Assembly (NCBI RefSeq): GCF_010731855.1
Contig: NZ_AP022620.1
Coordinates: 4,030,001 to 4,094,000 of the forward strand
DNA: 64,000 nt
Source: Mycolicibacterium anyangense
GTDB lineage: Bacteria > Actinomycetota > Actinomycetes > Mycobacteriales > Mycobacteriaceae
Reading direction: 5' to 3'
Position 1 is the first letter of the stretch. Each line of letters begins with the position of its first letter. A program made the translations under genes and the position numbers. The notes under the pieces were generated by a model, which searched no databases, was not told the DNA's origin, and was given only the letters and a program-made list of their open reading frames with translations. Below are positions 1 through 12,144 of this stretch, in pieces.

Positions 1-531
1 CATCAGGCCGTACTCGATACCGTTGTGCACCATCTTGGCGTAGTGGCCCGCCCCAACCGGCCCGGCATGCACGAAACCGTCCGCCAGCGGACCTTCCGGA
101 CGCAGGGTGTCGAAGATCGGCATGACCCGCGCCACATCCTCGTCACTGCCGCCGACCATCAAGCCGTAACCCTCGGTCAATCCCCAAACGCCCCCGGACA
201 CACCGGCGTCGACGAACGAAATGCCCTTCTTGGCAAGGAGTTCGGCGTGCGGCCCGTCTTCGGTATACCGCGAGTTTCCACCGTCGATCACCAGGTCACC
301 GGGGCTGAGGACCTCGGCAAGAGAGGTGACGGTCTCGTCGGTGATCGGACCGGACGGCACCATCACCCACACGACGCGCGGTGCGGTCAACGCCTCGGCG
401 AGAGCAGCCAGGCTCGCAACATCACTGACCTCGGGACGCGGGTCGTATCCAATGACTTCATGGCCGCCGTCGCGCAGACGCTGGCGCATGTTGAAACCCA
501 TCTTGCCGAGCCCGACCAAACCCAACTGCAT
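1..531 (-). CDS. gnd: 6-phosphogluconate dehydrogenase, decarboxylating (3' end cut by window edge)
   Basis: Oxidative pentose-phosphate enzyme converting 6-phosphogluconate to ribulose 5-phosphate, CO2 and NAD(P)H in the cytosol. The N-terminal 177 residues are visible. They open MQLGLVGLGKMG, the dinucleotide-binding GxGxMG motif, followed by NMRQRLRDGGHEV. Further on are VIDGGNSRY and the substrate-loop stretch FVDAGVSGGVWG. The GHYAKMVHNGIEYGLM segment at the edge carries the catalytic Lys and the His-Asn pair. ATG at 529-531 is the only start in front of the Rossmann motif. It lies 23 bases downstream of the dnaN stop on the same strand, so the two are probably co-transcribed. Its position between dnaN and recF is, from memory, the M. 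smegmatis arrangement. Confidence 0.93.
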   Translation of the reverse strand, partial: MQLGLVGLGKMGFNMRQRLRDGGHEVIGYDPRPEVSDVASLAALAEALTAPRVVWVMVPSGPITDETVTSLAEVLSPGDLVIDGGNSRYTEDGPHAELLAKKGISFVDAGVSGGVWGLTEGYGLMVGGSDEDVARVMPIFDTLRPEGPLADGFVHAGPVGAGHYAKMVHNGIEYGLM

Positions 532-554
532 GTGTGCCTCTTTCCTTGCCGCGG

Positions 555-1748
555 TCAGCCGGGCAGGCGCACCGGCATCAACAGGTATACGTAGTCCGTC
601 TGAATGGCAGGGAACGGTCCGTTGCCATCCAGGTGCTCATCATCGCCCGCCGGCCGCAGCACGGCAGGTCGGCTGGGAGTGGTGAAACCGAATGTCACAC
701 GATCGGAATGCAGCGACCCCAGACCATCGGTGAGGTAGGTCGGGTTGAAGGCGATGGTCAACGGCTCGCCGGCGAACTGGACCGGCAGGTCCTCTTCGGC
801 GCGGCCGACATCGTCAGCACCTGCCGACAGGTGCAGTACGCCGTCACTGAACTCCATCCGTACCTGCGCACCACGGTCGGCCACCAGCGCCACGCGCTTG
901 ATGGCATCGGTGAGTTCGGCCACACCGATCGAGGCGATGGCGGTGTGCTCGCTGGGCAGCAGCTGGCGGAACTTGGGGAACTCCGCATCGAGCAGTCGCG
1001 TGGTGCTGCGCTTGCCGGCGCTGCGGATACCGAGCAGACCTTCCTTGCCGACCGAGGCTCCGGCACCGAGCGCCAAGTGGACTTCGGAACCGGAAGTGCC
1101 CGCCTTGGCAGCTTCGGCCAGCGTCTTGGCCGGGACCAGGACCGCCGCCTCCAGGCTGGGGGAGGAGGTCGACCAGGTGAGTTCCCGCACCGCCAGCCGG
1201 AATCGGTCGGTGGCGGCCAAAACGACTGTCTCGCCGGAAATCTCGACCCGAATGCCGGTCAGCATCGGCAAGGTGTCGTCCTTGCCCGCGGCAACGGCCA
1301 CCTGACCGATCGCTTCGGCGAAGACATCGGCGGAGATGACACCGGTTTCCTCGGGCAGGGCCGGTAGCGCGGGGTAATCCTCGACGGCCATGGTCGGTAG
1401 CGAGAACCGAGCACTGCCGCAGGTGAGCGACACCCGGGTGCCTTCGACGGTGACGTCGACCGGCTTGGCGGGCAGCGATTTGGTGATGTCCGAAAGCAGC
1501 CGGCCTGACACCAAAACGCTTCCAGGAGAAGCGATTTCAGCAGGAACGCGCACCTCTGCGGAGACTTCGTAATCGAACCCGGAGATGGTCAGCCCGTCTT
1601 CGGTGCCGGTCAGCAGGACGCCGGCCAGCACCGGAACCGTCGGCCGCGACGGCAGGTTGCGCGCAACCCAGGCCACCGCCTCGGCGAAGTCCTCCCGCAC
1701 CAGGCGAACCTTCAAGTCGGAGCCAACGGTTGTCGTCGCCACGTCCAT
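555..1748 (-). CDS. dnaN: DNA polymerase III beta subunit (sliding clamp)
   Basis: The ring-shaped processivity clamp that tethers the replicative polymerase to DNA. The 397-residue product is the normal family length and contains three clamp repeats. Recognisable stretches are [26 protein letters not shown] in domain 1, [13 protein letters not shown] in domain 2, and the C-terminal [11 protein letters not shown]. The C-terminal MPVR/L motif is the conserved end that helps form the client-binding pocket. The ATG at 1746-1748 lies downstream of oriC and dnaA on the same strand, the classic dnaA-oriC-dnaN order. Confidence 0.97.
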   Translation of the reverse strand: MDVATTTVGSDLKVRLVREDFAEAVAWVARNLPSRPTVPVLAGVLLTGTEDGLTISGFDYEVSAEVRVPAEIASPGSVLVSGRLLSDITKSLPAKPVDVTVEGTRVSLTCGSARFSLPTMAVEDYPALPALPEETGVISADVFAEAIGQVAVAAGKDDTLPMLTGIRVEISGETVVLAATDRFRLAVRELTWSTSSPSLEAAVLVPAKTLAEAAKAGTSGSEVHLALGAGASVGKEGLLGIRSAGKRSTTRLLDAEFPKFRQLLPSEHTAIASIGVAELTDAIKRVALVADRGAQVRMEFSDGVLHLSAGADDVGRAEEDLPVQFAGEPLTIAFNPTYLTDGLGSLHSDRVTFGFTTPSRPAVLRPAGDDEHLDGNGPFPAIQTDYVYLLMPVRLPG

Positions 1749-2256
1749 AGTGTCCCTTCATCACCCAACATGCTCGGCCGGCGCGCACCCGGCGCCGACG
1801 GCGGAGGGCGAGCGTGACCTGTGAGCGACAGCCGCGGAACGGCAGTCAGAAGAACAACCGTAGAGCGTCGGGCGCCAACTTGAAAGCTAATCGATCACGG
1901 TGACAGAAGCGCCGGGAGGCAGCCTGTGCCTGGCTGTGTACGCGATCTTCCCCAGGCCCTTCTTTCAAGGAGAAATCTCAATAGAGATATCGGCAACAGT
2001 AATAGGGCCTGTGGATCCTGTGCATCGAGCCGTCCAGTGGCTGCTCGGATGTGATTCGGCGATGTGGATGGATTGTGGATCGTTGGTGATGGTTGGCGGG
2101 GCCGATGTGGAATTCGGCGGGTTGTTCATCACCATCCCCGCTCGGCCCTCGGTGATACCCGATGTTGTCCACACCGCTGTGCACAACGACGGATGTGACG
2201 GCTGTGACCGCTGCGGCCAAAGTTTTTTGGCGGCAGCGGGCGAATGACAGGGATTT
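1749..2256. other. oriC: dnaA-dnaN intergenic origin of replication
   Basis: This 508-base gene-free stretch between dnaA and dnaN is where mycobacteria initiate replication. A perfect actinobacterial DnaA box TTGTCCACA lies at 2165-2173, facing a one-mismatch box in opposite orientation at 2178-2186 (TGTGCACAA). Weaker TGTGGAT elements occur around 2010-2080. An AT-rich patch with ATAGAGATAT near 1980-1990 is a candidate unwinding element. Open reading frames across the region are short and have no homology I recognise. Assignment rests on position plus boxes; the unwinding element is inference. Confidence 0.88.
2165..2186. promoter_or_regulatory. Pair of opposed DnaA boxes in oriC
   Basis: TTGTCCACA at 2165-2173 exactly matches the high-GC DnaA box. 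TGTGCACAA at 2178-2186 is an inverted box with one mismatch. They are separated by four bases and lie about 70 bases upstream of the dnaA stop end of the origin. Confidence 0.75.
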
Positions 2257-3759
2257 TCAGCGCTTGGAGCGCTGCCGGATCCGGGTGGTGAGTTCTTTGA
2301 CGGTGTCGAAGACCTCGCGGCGGTACGCCATTTCGTTGAGGATCTTCTTCTGTGCGTACATCACCGTGGTGTGATCACGGCCGAACGCCTGCCCGATCTT
2401 CGGCAGGGACAAGTCGGTGAGTTCGCGGCACAGATACATGGCGATCTGGCGGGACTGAGCCAGCGCCCTGGTCTTGCCGGGGCCGCGGAGCTCTTCGACA
2501 GTGGTGTCGAAGTACTCGGCCGTTGCCGCCATGATGGTCGCCGCGCTGATCTGCATGCTACTGGCGTCGGCGATCAGATCCCGCAGCACGATCTCGGCCA
2601 GCGCCTTGCTGATCGGCGTGCGGTTCAGCGATGCGAAGGCCGTCACCCGGATCAATGCACCTTCGAGCTCTCGGATGTTGCGTTCGATGCTGCTGGCTAT
2701 GAGCTCCAGCACGTCGTCGGGCACGTCGAGACGTTCCATCTGCGCCTTCTTGCGCAGGATGGCAATCCGGGTTTCCAACTCGGGCGGCTGCACATCGGTG
2801 ATCAACCCCCACTCGAACCGGGTACGCAGCCGGTCCTCGAGGGTGGCTAGCTGTTTCGGCGGCCGGTCCGAGGAGATGACGATCTGCTTGTTGGCGTTGT
2901 GCAGGGTGTTGAAGGTATGGAAGAACTCTTCCTGAATACCTTCCTTGCCCTCGATGAACTGGATGTCGTCCACGAGCAGCACGTCGATGTCGCGGTAGCT
3001 GCGCTTGAAGGCGACCTTGCGGTCGTCGCGCAGGGAGTTGATGAAGTCGTTGGTGAACTCTTCGGTCGAGACGTACTTGACCCGCATGCCGGGGAACAGC
3101 CGCTGGGCGTAATTGCCGGCGGCGTGCAACAGGTGGGTCTTACCCAGACCGGATTCACCCCAGATGAACAAGGGGTTGTAAGCGCGGGCCGGCGCTTCGG
3201 CAATCGCCAGGGCGGCCGCGTGAGCAAACCGATTCGATGCCCCGATAACGAACGTCTCGAAGGTGTATCGCCGGTTGAGGCTCGTCCCCGGGGTGTCCGC
3301 GGAAGTGTTGCTGCGGGGACGTTCGGTGAAGTACGTCGGCCAGGTCTCGTGCGCGCTGGCCAGCGCCTCGCGATCCTCGTCGACCTCGTCGAGATCGGAC
3401 TCCGCGGCCATCGGATCCACCGGGATGACGTCGTCGTCCTCGTTTTCGGTCGGCGGAGCGATCCGCACCCCGAGCTCCACGCGGTGGCCGAGCCGACGAC
3501 TCAAGGCCTCGACGATCTGGGTCCGCAGATGCCGCTCGATCTCGTTCTGCACGAAGCTGCTCGGCACCGACAACAAGGCGAAGCCTTCAACGATGGTCAG
3601 TGGTTGAACGAGCTTCAACCAGGCCCTTTGTTGTGGTGTCAGGGGGGAGTCGGGTCCCGAACCGTTCCCGCCGTGGCTGTCGCGATCGCCGTCACCGTTG
3701 AGTTCGGCGACGACGGAACTCCACACGGTGGCGAATGCAGAACCGGGATCATCGGTCAA
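2257..3759 (-). CDS. dnaA: Chromosomal replication initiator DnaA
   Basis: AAA+ ATPase that binds DnaA boxes and opens oriC. The product has 500 residues. An N-terminal helicase-loading domain covers roughly residues 1-90. It is followed by an acidic, low-complexity linker at about 103-155, with runs such as ENEDDD. The AAA+ core has Walker A GESGLGKT at 201-208 and Walker [10 protein letters not shown]. The C-terminal DNA-binding domain shows the signature [14 protein letters not shown]. It is transcribed away from rpmH and toward oriC. DnaA boxes both upstream (3814-3845) and in oriC suggest autoregulation. Confidence 0.98.
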   Translation of the reverse strand: MTDDPGSAFATVWSSVVAELNGDGDRDSHGGNGSGPDSPLTPQQRAWLKLVQPLTIVEGFALLSVPSSFVQNEIERHLRTQIVEALSRRLGHRVELGVRIAPPTENEDDDVIPVDPMAAESDLDEVDEDREALASAHETWPTYFTERPRSNTSADTPGTSLNRRYTFETFVIGASNRFAHAAALAIAEAPARAYNPLFIWGESGLGKTHLLHAAGNYAQRLFPGMRVKYVSTEEFTNDFINSLRDDRKVAFKRSYRDIDVLLVDDIQFIEGKEGIQEEFFHTFNTLHNANKQIVISSDRPPKQLATLEDRLRTRFEWGLITDVQPPELETRIAILRKKAQMERLDVPDDVLELIASSIERNIRELEGALIRVTAFASLNRTPISKALAEIVLRDLIADASSMQISAATIMAATAEYFDTTVEELRGPGKTRALAQSRQIAMYLCRELTDLSLPKIGQAFGRDHTTVMYAQKKILNEMAYRREVFDTVKELTTRIRQRSKR

Positions 3760-4320
3760 CGACAGATCCCCCTGGTCCGATCTCGGGCAACAAATAAACG
3801 AGACGACGACAAACTGTCCACATAGTTATCCACAGATGTGGACAGGACAGTCGTCCTCGCCTCGCAGCATATCGGCGGAAGGTATCGGGTCGGCGGGTTA
3901 TCCGGTCAAACGATGTTGTCTGGACTCCGACCGACGTCACCCTCCTGGTTGTGATTCCCACGCCCGCTTCGAATCTGAAACGGCTTTGGCAGAAGCTAAC
4001 AGTTTTCGTCGCGGGTGCCAACCGTTCTGCGGCATTGCGATCACCGTGATTGTGACGTACGTCGCGGAGGCGTGACAGGTGTGACGCCAGTGAATTGGTA
4101 TGCCACGGAGCCGACCTGACAAGGCGGTTTGACCAGACGAAATGACGTCAGTACCCTCGAACAGTCGCCCGAACGTTGGCGACACGGCTGCGACCGGTTT
4201 CCGGGACCGCGCCGGTGACGAGCAAGACCAAAGCTTAACAACGGCGGTCGCGTTCGTCCGGGTACACCATGCGCGTGTTCTCCGGGCGGCGACTGCCATA
4301 CGCAACGAGGAGATATAGCC
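3760..4320. promoter_or_regulatory. dnaA/rpmH divergent regulatory region
   Basis: A 561-base non-coding stretch separates the divergent dnaA and rpmH genes, so it must hold both promoters. Near the dnaA side is a tight cluster of DnaA-box sequences. The rpmH ribosome-binding site GAGGAG lies at 4307-4312. Reading frames in it (for example on the minus strand around 3937-4510) overlap promoters and rpmH and have no recognisable homology. Confidence 0.7.
3814..3845. promoter_or_regulatory. Cluster of three DnaA boxes upstream of dnaA
   Basis: CTGTCCACA at 3814-3822, TTATCCACA at 3826-3834 (the perfect E. coli-type box) and TGTGGACAG at 3837-3845 (inverted, one mismatch) are packed into 32 bases. 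They lie about 55-85 bases upstream of the dnaA start codon. Such a cluster fits DnaA autoregulation or an accessory origin element. Confidence 0.75.
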
Positions 4321-4464
4321 GTGGCCAAGGGCAAGCGGACCTTCCAGCCGAACAACCGGCGCCGGGCGCGCGTTCATGGCTTCCGCCTGCGCATGCGCAC
4401 TCGCGCCGGACGCGCCATCGTGTCGGCCCGGCGCGGCAAGGGTCGTCGTTCACTGACTGCCTGA
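4321..4464 (+). CDS. rpmH: 50S ribosomal protein L34
   Basis: A 47-residue basic ribosomal protein beginning with GTG ([20 protein letters not shown]) and ending GKGRRSLTA. The [10 protein letters not shown] and [14 protein letters not shown] stretches are diagnostic of L34. The start is supported by GAGGAG eight bases upstream and by the conserved length. It heads the rnpA-yidD-yidC-khpB-rsmG-parA-parB row. Confidence 0.97.
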   Translation: MAKGKRTFQPNNRRRARVHGFRLRMRTRAGRAIVSARRGKGRRSLTA

Positions 4465-4482
4465 TCCACAGGATCACGCGGC

Positions 4483-4833
4483 GTGCTCCCGGCTCAGTTC
4501 CGGATGACACGGTCTGCGGAGTTCGGCGCCACGATCAAGCACGGGGTGCGAGCGGTGCAGCCGGACCTTGTCGTGCACGCGCAGCGCGAGAACAACGGCG
4601 GACCCCGGATTGGTCTGGTGGTCTCCAAGTCGGTGGGTTCAGCAGTGCAACGCCACCGTGTCTCGCGTCGACTCCGTCATGTCGCGCGCAACGTGCTCCC
4701 CGAACTGGATCCCGGCGACCGGGTGGTCATCCGCGCGCTGCCCAGCAGCAACACCGCGCTCTCCGCACGACTCGAGCAGCAGTTGCGCAAAGCGCTGCAG
4801 CGCACCCAGACAGTGATGGAGAAGAACCGGTGA
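4483..4833 (+). CDS. rnpA: Ribonuclease P protein component
   Basis: Protein subunit of RNase P, which matures tRNA 5' ends together with the catalytic RNA (not in this window). It has 116 residues and a GTG start 18 bases after rpmH. The family signature around [22 protein letters not shown] contains the RNR-like basic helix, here with SRRLRH. The gene overlaps yidD by four bases (GTGA). Confidence 0.95.
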   Translation: MLPAQFRMTRSAEFGATIKHGVRAVQPDLVVHAQRENNGGPRIGLVVSKSVGSAVQRHRVSRRLRHVARNVLPELDPGDRVVIRALPSSNTALSARLEQQLRKALQRTQTVMEKNR

Positions 4834-5144
4834 GCATGCAGGGCGCAAGCCGACTGGCCCGGTTGAGGGCTGTGCCGGTGCGTGCACTGATCTTCCTCGT
4901 CGAGCTCTACCGGCACACCGTCTCGCCGCTGCGACTTCCGACCTGCCGGTTCACCCCCACCTGCAGCCAGTACGCAGTCGATGCCTTGACCGAGTACGGC
5001 TTGCTCAAAGGAAGCTGGCTGACCGTCGTCCGGCTGGGGAAGTGTGGTCCCTGGCATCGGGGAGGATGGGATCCAATCCCCGAGCGGCAATCGCAGCCGG
5101 CCCACATCTGCGTGGAACACGAAGCCAGGAGCACACATGTTTAA
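4830..5144 (+). CDS. yidD: Membrane protein insertion efficiency factor YidD
   Basis: Small membrane-associated protein that assists YidC-dependent insertion. From the GTG overlapping the rnpA stop it has 104 residues; an internal ATG at 4836 is the alternative start. The family core is plain: [20 protein letters not shown] with its conserved cysteines, and [10 protein letters not shown]. The C-terminus overlaps the start of yidC by eight bases, indicating translational coupling. Confidence 0.93.
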   Translation: MSMQGASRLARLRAVPVRALIFLVELYRHTVSPLRLPTCRFTPTCSQYAVDALTEYGLLKGSWLTVVRLGKCGPWHRGGWDPIPERQSQPAHICVEHEARSTHV

Positions 5145-6222
5145 TTGGTTCAGCCTCGACTTCGTCTACTACCCGGTCTCCGGGATCATGTGGCTTTGGT
5201 ACAAGCTGTTCTCCTTCATCCTCGGCCCCACCAACTTTTTCGCCTGGGCGCTGTCAGTGATGTTCCTGGTGTTCACCCTGCGCGCGTTGCTCTACAAGCC
5301 GTTCGTTCGGCAGATCCGCACCACCCGGCAGATGCAGGAGCTGCAGCCCCAGATCAAGGCGCTGCAGAAGAAGTACGGCAAAGACCGTCAGCGGATGGCG
5401 CTGGAGATGCAGAAGCTGCAGCGCGAACACGGCTTCAACCCGATCCTCGGCTGTCTGCCCATGTTGGCGCAGATCCCGGTGTTCATCGGCCTCTATCACG
5501 TGCTGATGTCATTCAACCGGACTCAGACCGGCATCGGCCGGCTCGGCCTGTCCGTGGAAGAGAACCGCAGCCTGCCCAACTACGTCTTCAGCGCGACGGA
5601 TGTCAGCCACTTCCTGGACGCCAATCTGTTCGGCGCTCCGCTGGGCGCGACGATGATCCAGCAGCATGGCCTGGAAGCCTTCACCGAATTCAATCGCCTG
5701 TCGGTGATTGCGGTCGGCATCCCGCTGATGATCGCCGCCGGCATCGCCACCTACTTCAACAGCCGTGCATCGGTGGCGCGCCAGAGCCCGGAAGCCGCCG
5801 CCAACCCGCAGACCGCGATGATGAACAAGCTCGCGCTCTACGTGTTCCCGTTGGGCGTGGTGGTCGGCGGCCCGTTCCTGCCGATCGCGATCATCATCTA
5901 CTGGGTGTCCAACAACATCTGGACCTTCGGCCAGCAGCACTACGTCTTCGGCAAGATCGAAAAAGAAGAAGAGGCCAAGAAGGAAGAGGCACTGGCGCGC
6001 CGGTCGGCCAACGCACCGGCCCCCGGCGCCAAGCCGACCAAGCCCAAGAAGGGTGGCGCTCAAGCCACCAACGGGACGGGCGGTGAACCGGCGGAGTCCG
6101 AAGATTCCGGCGCCGCCGACACCCTTGCCTCCGAGGCGAGCGACGGGACCGCCGACACCGCGACCAAGCCGGCGGCTACGCCGCGGCCAGGCGCGCGGCC
6201 GCCCAAGAAGAAGAGACGTTGA
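5137..6222 (+). CDS. yidC: Membrane protein insertase YidC
   Basis: Inserts and folds membrane proteins with or without SecYEG. ATG at 5137 gives 361 residues starting [16 protein letters not shown], the usual actinobacterial form without a large periplasmic domain. The family core spans roughly residues 35-290, with the signature [20 protein letters not shown] and a late pair of membrane segments near [20 protein letters not shown]. The last 70 residues are hydrophilic, rich in Ala/Pro/Lys and end PPKKKRR, a basic tail probably contacting ribosomes. A longer in-frame start upstream would run through yidD. Confidence 0.97.
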   Translation: MFNWFSLDFVYYPVSGIMWLWYKLFSFILGPTNFFAWALSVMFLVFTLRALLYKPFVRQIRTTRQMQELQPQIKALQKKYGKDRQRMALEMQKLQREHGFNPILGCLPMLAQIPVFIGLYHVLMSFNRTQTGIGRLGLSVEENRSLPNYVFSATDVSHFLDANLFGAPLGATMIQQHGLEAFTEFNRLSVIAVGIPLMIAAGIATYFNSRASVARQSPEAAANPQTAMMNKLALYVFPLGVVVGGPFLPIAIIIYWVSNNIWTFGQQHYVFGKIEKEEEAKKEEALARRSANAPAPGAKPTKPKKGGAQATNGTGGEPAESEDSGAADTLASEASDGTADTATKPAATPRPGARPPKKKRR

Positions 6223-6256
6223 CCGGATTCGGTTCCGGCGAAAGAGGGAGAGACAC

Positions 6257-8479
<2,223 letters not shown>

Positions 8480-8483
<4 letters not shown>

Positions 8484-9451
8484 CGCAGCCGTCGCGGCGC
8501 AAAGGCGGCCTCGGCCGCGGATTGGCATCCCTGATTCCGACCGGCCCGGCTGACGGGGGACCGCGGATGGGGGAGGCGGCCGCGGACGTCGTCATCGGTG
8601 GCGGCCCCGTGATCGAGGCCGACAACGTCGGCGCGGTGTACCGCGAGATCGATCCGGCGACCATCGAGCCCAACCCACGCCAGCCCCGCCAGGTGTTCGA
8701 CGAGGAGGCCTTGGCCGAACTCGTGCACTCCATTCGTGAATTCGGTCTGATGCAGCCGATCGTGGTCCGTGAGGTCGCGGGCACCGAACCGGGCGCGGCC
8801 CCCCGCTACCAATTGGTGATGGGGGAGCGGCGCTGGCGTGCCGCACAGCAGGTGGGCCTGACGGCGATTCCGGCCATCGTGCGTGAGACCACCGAGGACA
8901 ACCTTCTCCGCGACGCCTTGCTGGAGAACATCCACCGGGCACAGCTCAACCCCTTGGAAGAAGCGGCGGCCTACCAGCAGTTGCTGGAGGAGTTCGACGT
9001 CACCCACGACGAACTCGCGGCGCGGATCGGCCGGTCCCGTCCGGTCATCAGCAACATGATCCGGTTGCTTCGGCTGCCGATCGCGGTACAGCGCCGGGTG
9101 GCGGCGGGCGTGCTCTCGGCCGGTCATGCCCGGGCGTTGCTCGCACTGGAAGCCGGTCCGGAGGCGCAGGAGGAACTCGCGGCGAGGATCGTCGCGGAGG
9201 GCTTGTCGGTACGAGCAACCGAGGAGGCCGTCACGTTGGCCAACCGGGCCGATCCCAAGCTCCCGCCCGCACCGCGGCGCAAGCCGATCCAGATGCCGGG
9301 GCTCCAGGATGTCGCCGAGCGGCTCTCGGGCACCTTCGACACCCGGGTTACGGTGAGCCTCGGCAAGCGCAAAGGCAAGATCGTCGTCGAGTTCGGTTCG
9401 GTGGAAGACTTGCAACGGATTGTCGGCATGATGGACCGCTCTGAAGGCTGA
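8480..9451 (+). CDS. parB: Chromosome-partitioning protein ParB
   Basis: CTP-dependent clamp that loads at parS and spreads along DNA. It has 323 residues. The N-terminal CTPase/ParB domain includes [19 protein letters not shown] and GERRWRAAQ, the latter contributing to nucleotide binding. A helix-turn-helix follows around [20 protein letters not shown]. The C-terminal dimerisation domain ends with [17 protein letters not shown]. It overlaps parA by four bases, and the two parS sites lie just upstream. Confidence 0.97.
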
Positions 9452-9679
9452 AAATCCAGGTAGGACGACACCAGGCACTTACGTCACTGTGACGCTGGCG
9501 CCGCCGAGCCTTCGCTGACGTGACCACCGACGGGGGAAAGCAATAGTGCTGCAAGACTTTTCACTGTCAGGCGGAACCGGCGAACGTTGCCAACCCTGCA
9601 CTGGCCGCCGTCGGCCCAACTCTCCTATTCTGGAGGGGCGTTCGTGCGTCACGACGCCACGTGAAAGCCGGGGAGGCTA

Positions 9680-10432
9680 GTGTCCGTTCGCATCATGCCG
9701 TTGCGACTCGACGGTTTCGAGCAGCTTCCCAAGCACGCCCGCCGCTGCGTCTTCTGGGAGGTGGACCCGGCGACCCTGGATCGCGGTGACTATCTGCCCG
9801 ACCCTGAGTTCGAGAAGGAAGCGTGGCTGTCGATGGTCATGCTTGAGTGGGGATCCTGCGGCCAGGTCGCAGCCAAGGCCCCGGCCGAAGGGACCGACCC
9901 CGGTGCCGAGGACGACGAACCATGTGTGGGTTACATCCTCTACGCGCCACCGCGTGCGGTCCCGCGGGCGCAGCGGTTTCCGACCGGACCGGTGTCCGCG
10001 GATGCGGTCCTGCTCACCTCACTGGGCACCGAGCCCGGACAGGGTCAGGAGCTAGCGCATTCATTGATCAGTCAGGTGGTCCGAGAACTGGTGCGCCGTG
10101 GTGTGCGGGCCCTGGAAGCCTTCGGCCGTACCGCCGATGCCGTCGAACTCCTCGAGCTCGATCCCGAAATTGTCGAGCCCGGACTGCGGGAAGCCGTCGA
10201 GGCATTGGGGGACTGCTCGTTCGAACAGTGCATGATGCCGGCAGACCTGCTCATCGACGCAGGGTTCACGGTTGTCGCACCGCACCGGTACTTTCCCCGA
10301 CTGCGTCTGGAACTCGACAAGGGGCTGGGGTGGAAGGCCGAGGTGGAAGCTGCTCTCAAGCAACTCCTCGACAGTGCGCAGCTGCAGCAGCCGGTGGGAG
10401 CCGGCGCAGAGGTTCGCGGTCAGACGCCCTAG
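9680..10432 (+). CDS. Conserved mycobacterial protein, probable acetyltransferase (GNAT) fold
   Basis: Homologue by position and sequence of the gene that follows parB in mycobacteria (Rv3916c in M. tuberculosis). The 250-residue cytosolic protein starts with GTG. The central part, GYILYAPPRAVPRAQRFP followed by SADAVLLTSLG and a helix LAHSLISQVVRELVRRGVRALEAFG, reads like a GNAT core. I cannot place acetyl-CoA residues firmly. Substrate is unknown. The 228-base upstream gap contains near-palindromes CGTCACTGTGACG (9482-9494) and GCGTCACGACGC (9646-9657), which may be operators. It converges with cwlM, the stops overlapping by four bases. Confidence 0.75.
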   Translation: MSVRIMPLRLDGFEQLPKHARRCVFWEVDPATLDRGDYLPDPEFEKEAWLSMVMLEWGSCGQVAAKAPAEGTDPGAEDDEPCVGYILYAPPRAVPRAQRFPTGPVSADAVLLTSLGTEPGQGQELAHSLISQVVRELVRRGVRALEAFGRTADAVELLELDPEIVEPGLREAVEALGDCSFEQCMMPADLLIDAGFTVVAPHRYFPRLRLELDKGLGWKAEVEAALKQLLDSAQLQQPVGAGAEVRGQTP

Positions 10433-11676
10433 AGAGCGGGGCGGGCCTGCTCCACGGCACGTTCGTGCGCGAGCAACTCGGCAAAGGTGAAGGTGCCCGT
10501 CGGCCGGTCGTTCTTGCCGAGCAGATACAAGCGCTTGACCGCGGCGAGAATGCCTTCGGCGATCGAATCCCGTGTTTGCGGGGTCACCAGCATGGCGCGA
10601 TCGCGCGGGTTGGTGATGTAGCCGACGTCGACCTGGACGGTGGGCATCCTGGTCAACCGCAGCAGATCCCAGGTACGCCCATGGGTACGGCAATCACGTA
10701 ACCCGGTGCGCGCCACCACTTCTCGCTGAATGAAGTCGGCGAGATTGCGGCCGATCGTCGACACCGAGCCGTGCGAACTCCCGAAGTAGAACGAGGCAAC
10801 ACCGTTGGGTGACGGGCTGGCCTGTGTCTCGCAACGCAGGCTGATCATCAGGTCGGCACCGACGGTATTGGCGGTGTTGGCCCGCTCGCCGTCGGACGGG
10901 CTGCGGTTGGCCGGCCGGGACAGGAAGGTGTCCATCCCGATGGCCGTCATCCGGCCTTCGAGCCGACTTGCCAAGTCCCACAAGATGTCTGCTTCGCTGA
11001 TCGGACCATCGGGGCCGTTGGTGATCAGGCCGTGGTCGCTGCCGCCGCGGCCCGGATCGATGATGATCCGCTTGCCGGACAGCCGCGGCCCGGAGCGGCG
11101 AACCAGCTCCTCCTCGCGGATCGCATGCAGTGACCCACCGGTGACGCGGGAACCCAGAAAGTACAAGGAGCGCAACGTTTCCGGGCCGCAGATGCCGTCG
11201 GCGGACAACCCGTACTCGCGCTGATAGGACATCAGCGCGTTGTGGGTCTGCAGGCCGAAGTAGCCGTCGACCAGGGCGGTGTAGAAGCCGAGGTCCTGCA
11301 ACCGGGACTGCAGGGTGGCCACGTCGTCGCCGTACATCGGCGCACCGAACTGATGCAGCAGGGTGCGGGCACCGAGGCGGTAGGAGGCCTCCCGCAGCGC
11401 GCGGTAGGTGGCCTCGCCGACGATCCCGTCGACGATCAGACCACGGCGCTGCTGGAAGGCGCGCACTGCCTGGTCGAGTTCGGCGTCGAAGAGATCGGCC
11501 GCCACGTGCCGTCCGGTGGTGAGGTTCTCGTCCGGGTTCTCCAGCAGTCCCAGCGCAGCCAGTGCCGCCCTGATCTCGACCACCGCCCCGCTGCGGTCAC
11601 CGCGGCGCAGGAGGTCGCCGGCGCCGGCACGGTGCCAGGAGGCATCGTCTCCGGCGCCGTGGTCCAGACTCGACAT
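10429..11676 (-). CDS. cwlM: CwlM, amidase-fold peptidoglycan-synthesis regulator
   Basis: In mycobacteria CwlM is an essential cytoplasmic protein that, when phosphorylated by PknB, activates MurA. The 415-residue product has two peptidoglycan-binding-type repeats (about residues 33-95 and 113-170) and an Amidase_3 domain (about 202-380). The zinc ligands are replaced. DPGHGG is DPGRGG (R210), the SLH motif is ISLRCE (R281), and the catalytic Glu position is D350 in VQVDVGYITN; only E228 remains. Hydrolysis is therefore unlikely. A C-terminal TGTFT cluster (393-397) matches, from memory, the phosphorylated threonines of the M. tuberculosis protein. There is no signal peptide. Confidence 0.93.
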   Translation of the reverse strand: MSSLDHGAGDDASWHRAGAGDLLRRGDRSGAVVEIRAALAALGLLENPDENLTTGRHVAADLFDAELDQAVRAFQQRRGLIVDGIVGEATYRALREASYRLGARTLLHQFGAPMYGDDVATLQSRLQDLGFYTALVDGYFGLQTHNALMSYQREYGLSADGICGPETLRSLYFLGSRVTGGSLHAIREEELVRRSGPRLSGKRIIIDPGRGGSDHGLITNGPDGPISEADILWDLASRLEGRMTAIGMDTFLSRPANRSPSDGERANTANTVGADLMISLRCETQASPSPNGVASFYFGSSHGSVSTIGRNLADFIQREVVARTGLRDCRTHGRTWDLLRLTRMPTVQVDVGYITNPRDRAMLVTPQTRDSIAEGILAAVKRLYLLGKNDRPTGTFTFAELLAHERAVEQARPAL

Positions 11677-11811
11677 ACCGCGGCCCTTCGGTCACCGTGG
11701 TCAGCTACCAATGCGCTGACGTTTGCGGACAGGCTAAGCAGCATTCTCGCAGAAGCTGGGGCCATTTCGGAAAACGGCAGGCGAGGCCGCCCGTAACAGA
11801 ATCGTCTCGAC

Positions 11812-12144
11812 CTAGACCAGGTCGGCGATCTCCCGCAGCAGGGCGGCCTTGCCCTTGGCTCCGACGATCCGCTTCACCGGCTCGCCGTCCTTGAACAGGA
11901 TCAAGGTGGGAATCGAGACCACCTGGAAGTCGCGCGCGGTCGCCGGGTTGGCGTCGACGTCGAGCTTGGCCACCGTCAACGACCCGGCCTTCTCCGTCGC
12001 GATCTCTTCGAGAACCGGGGCGACCATCCGGCACGGCCCACACCAGGTGGCCCAGAAGTCAACCAGCACAGGCGTTTTACTGCCCAGCACATCCTCGGCG
12101 AACGAGTCGTCGGAGACCGTTACGGTGTTGTGGTCGTCGCTCAT
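11812..12144 (-). CDS. trxA: Thioredoxin
   Basis: Cytosolic dithiol oxidoreductase of 110 residues, normal length. The active site WCGPC is at 34-38 inside [16 protein letters not shown], and the cis-Pro region reads [13 protein letters not shown]. Its start overlaps the trxB stop by four bases, so reductase and substrate are made from one message. In M. tuberculosis this locus is called trxC. Confidence 0.97.
   Translation of the reverse strand: MSDDHNTVTVSDDSFAEDVLGSKTPVLVDFWATWCGPCRMVAPVLEEIATEKAGSLTVAKLDVDANPATARDFQVVSIPTLILFKDGEPVKRIVGAKGKAALLREIADLV

Noticed and set aside
1900..2247. Open frame of 115 residues within oriC
   Set aside because: It covers DnaA boxes and AT-rich origin sequence and shows no homology or ribosome-binding site.
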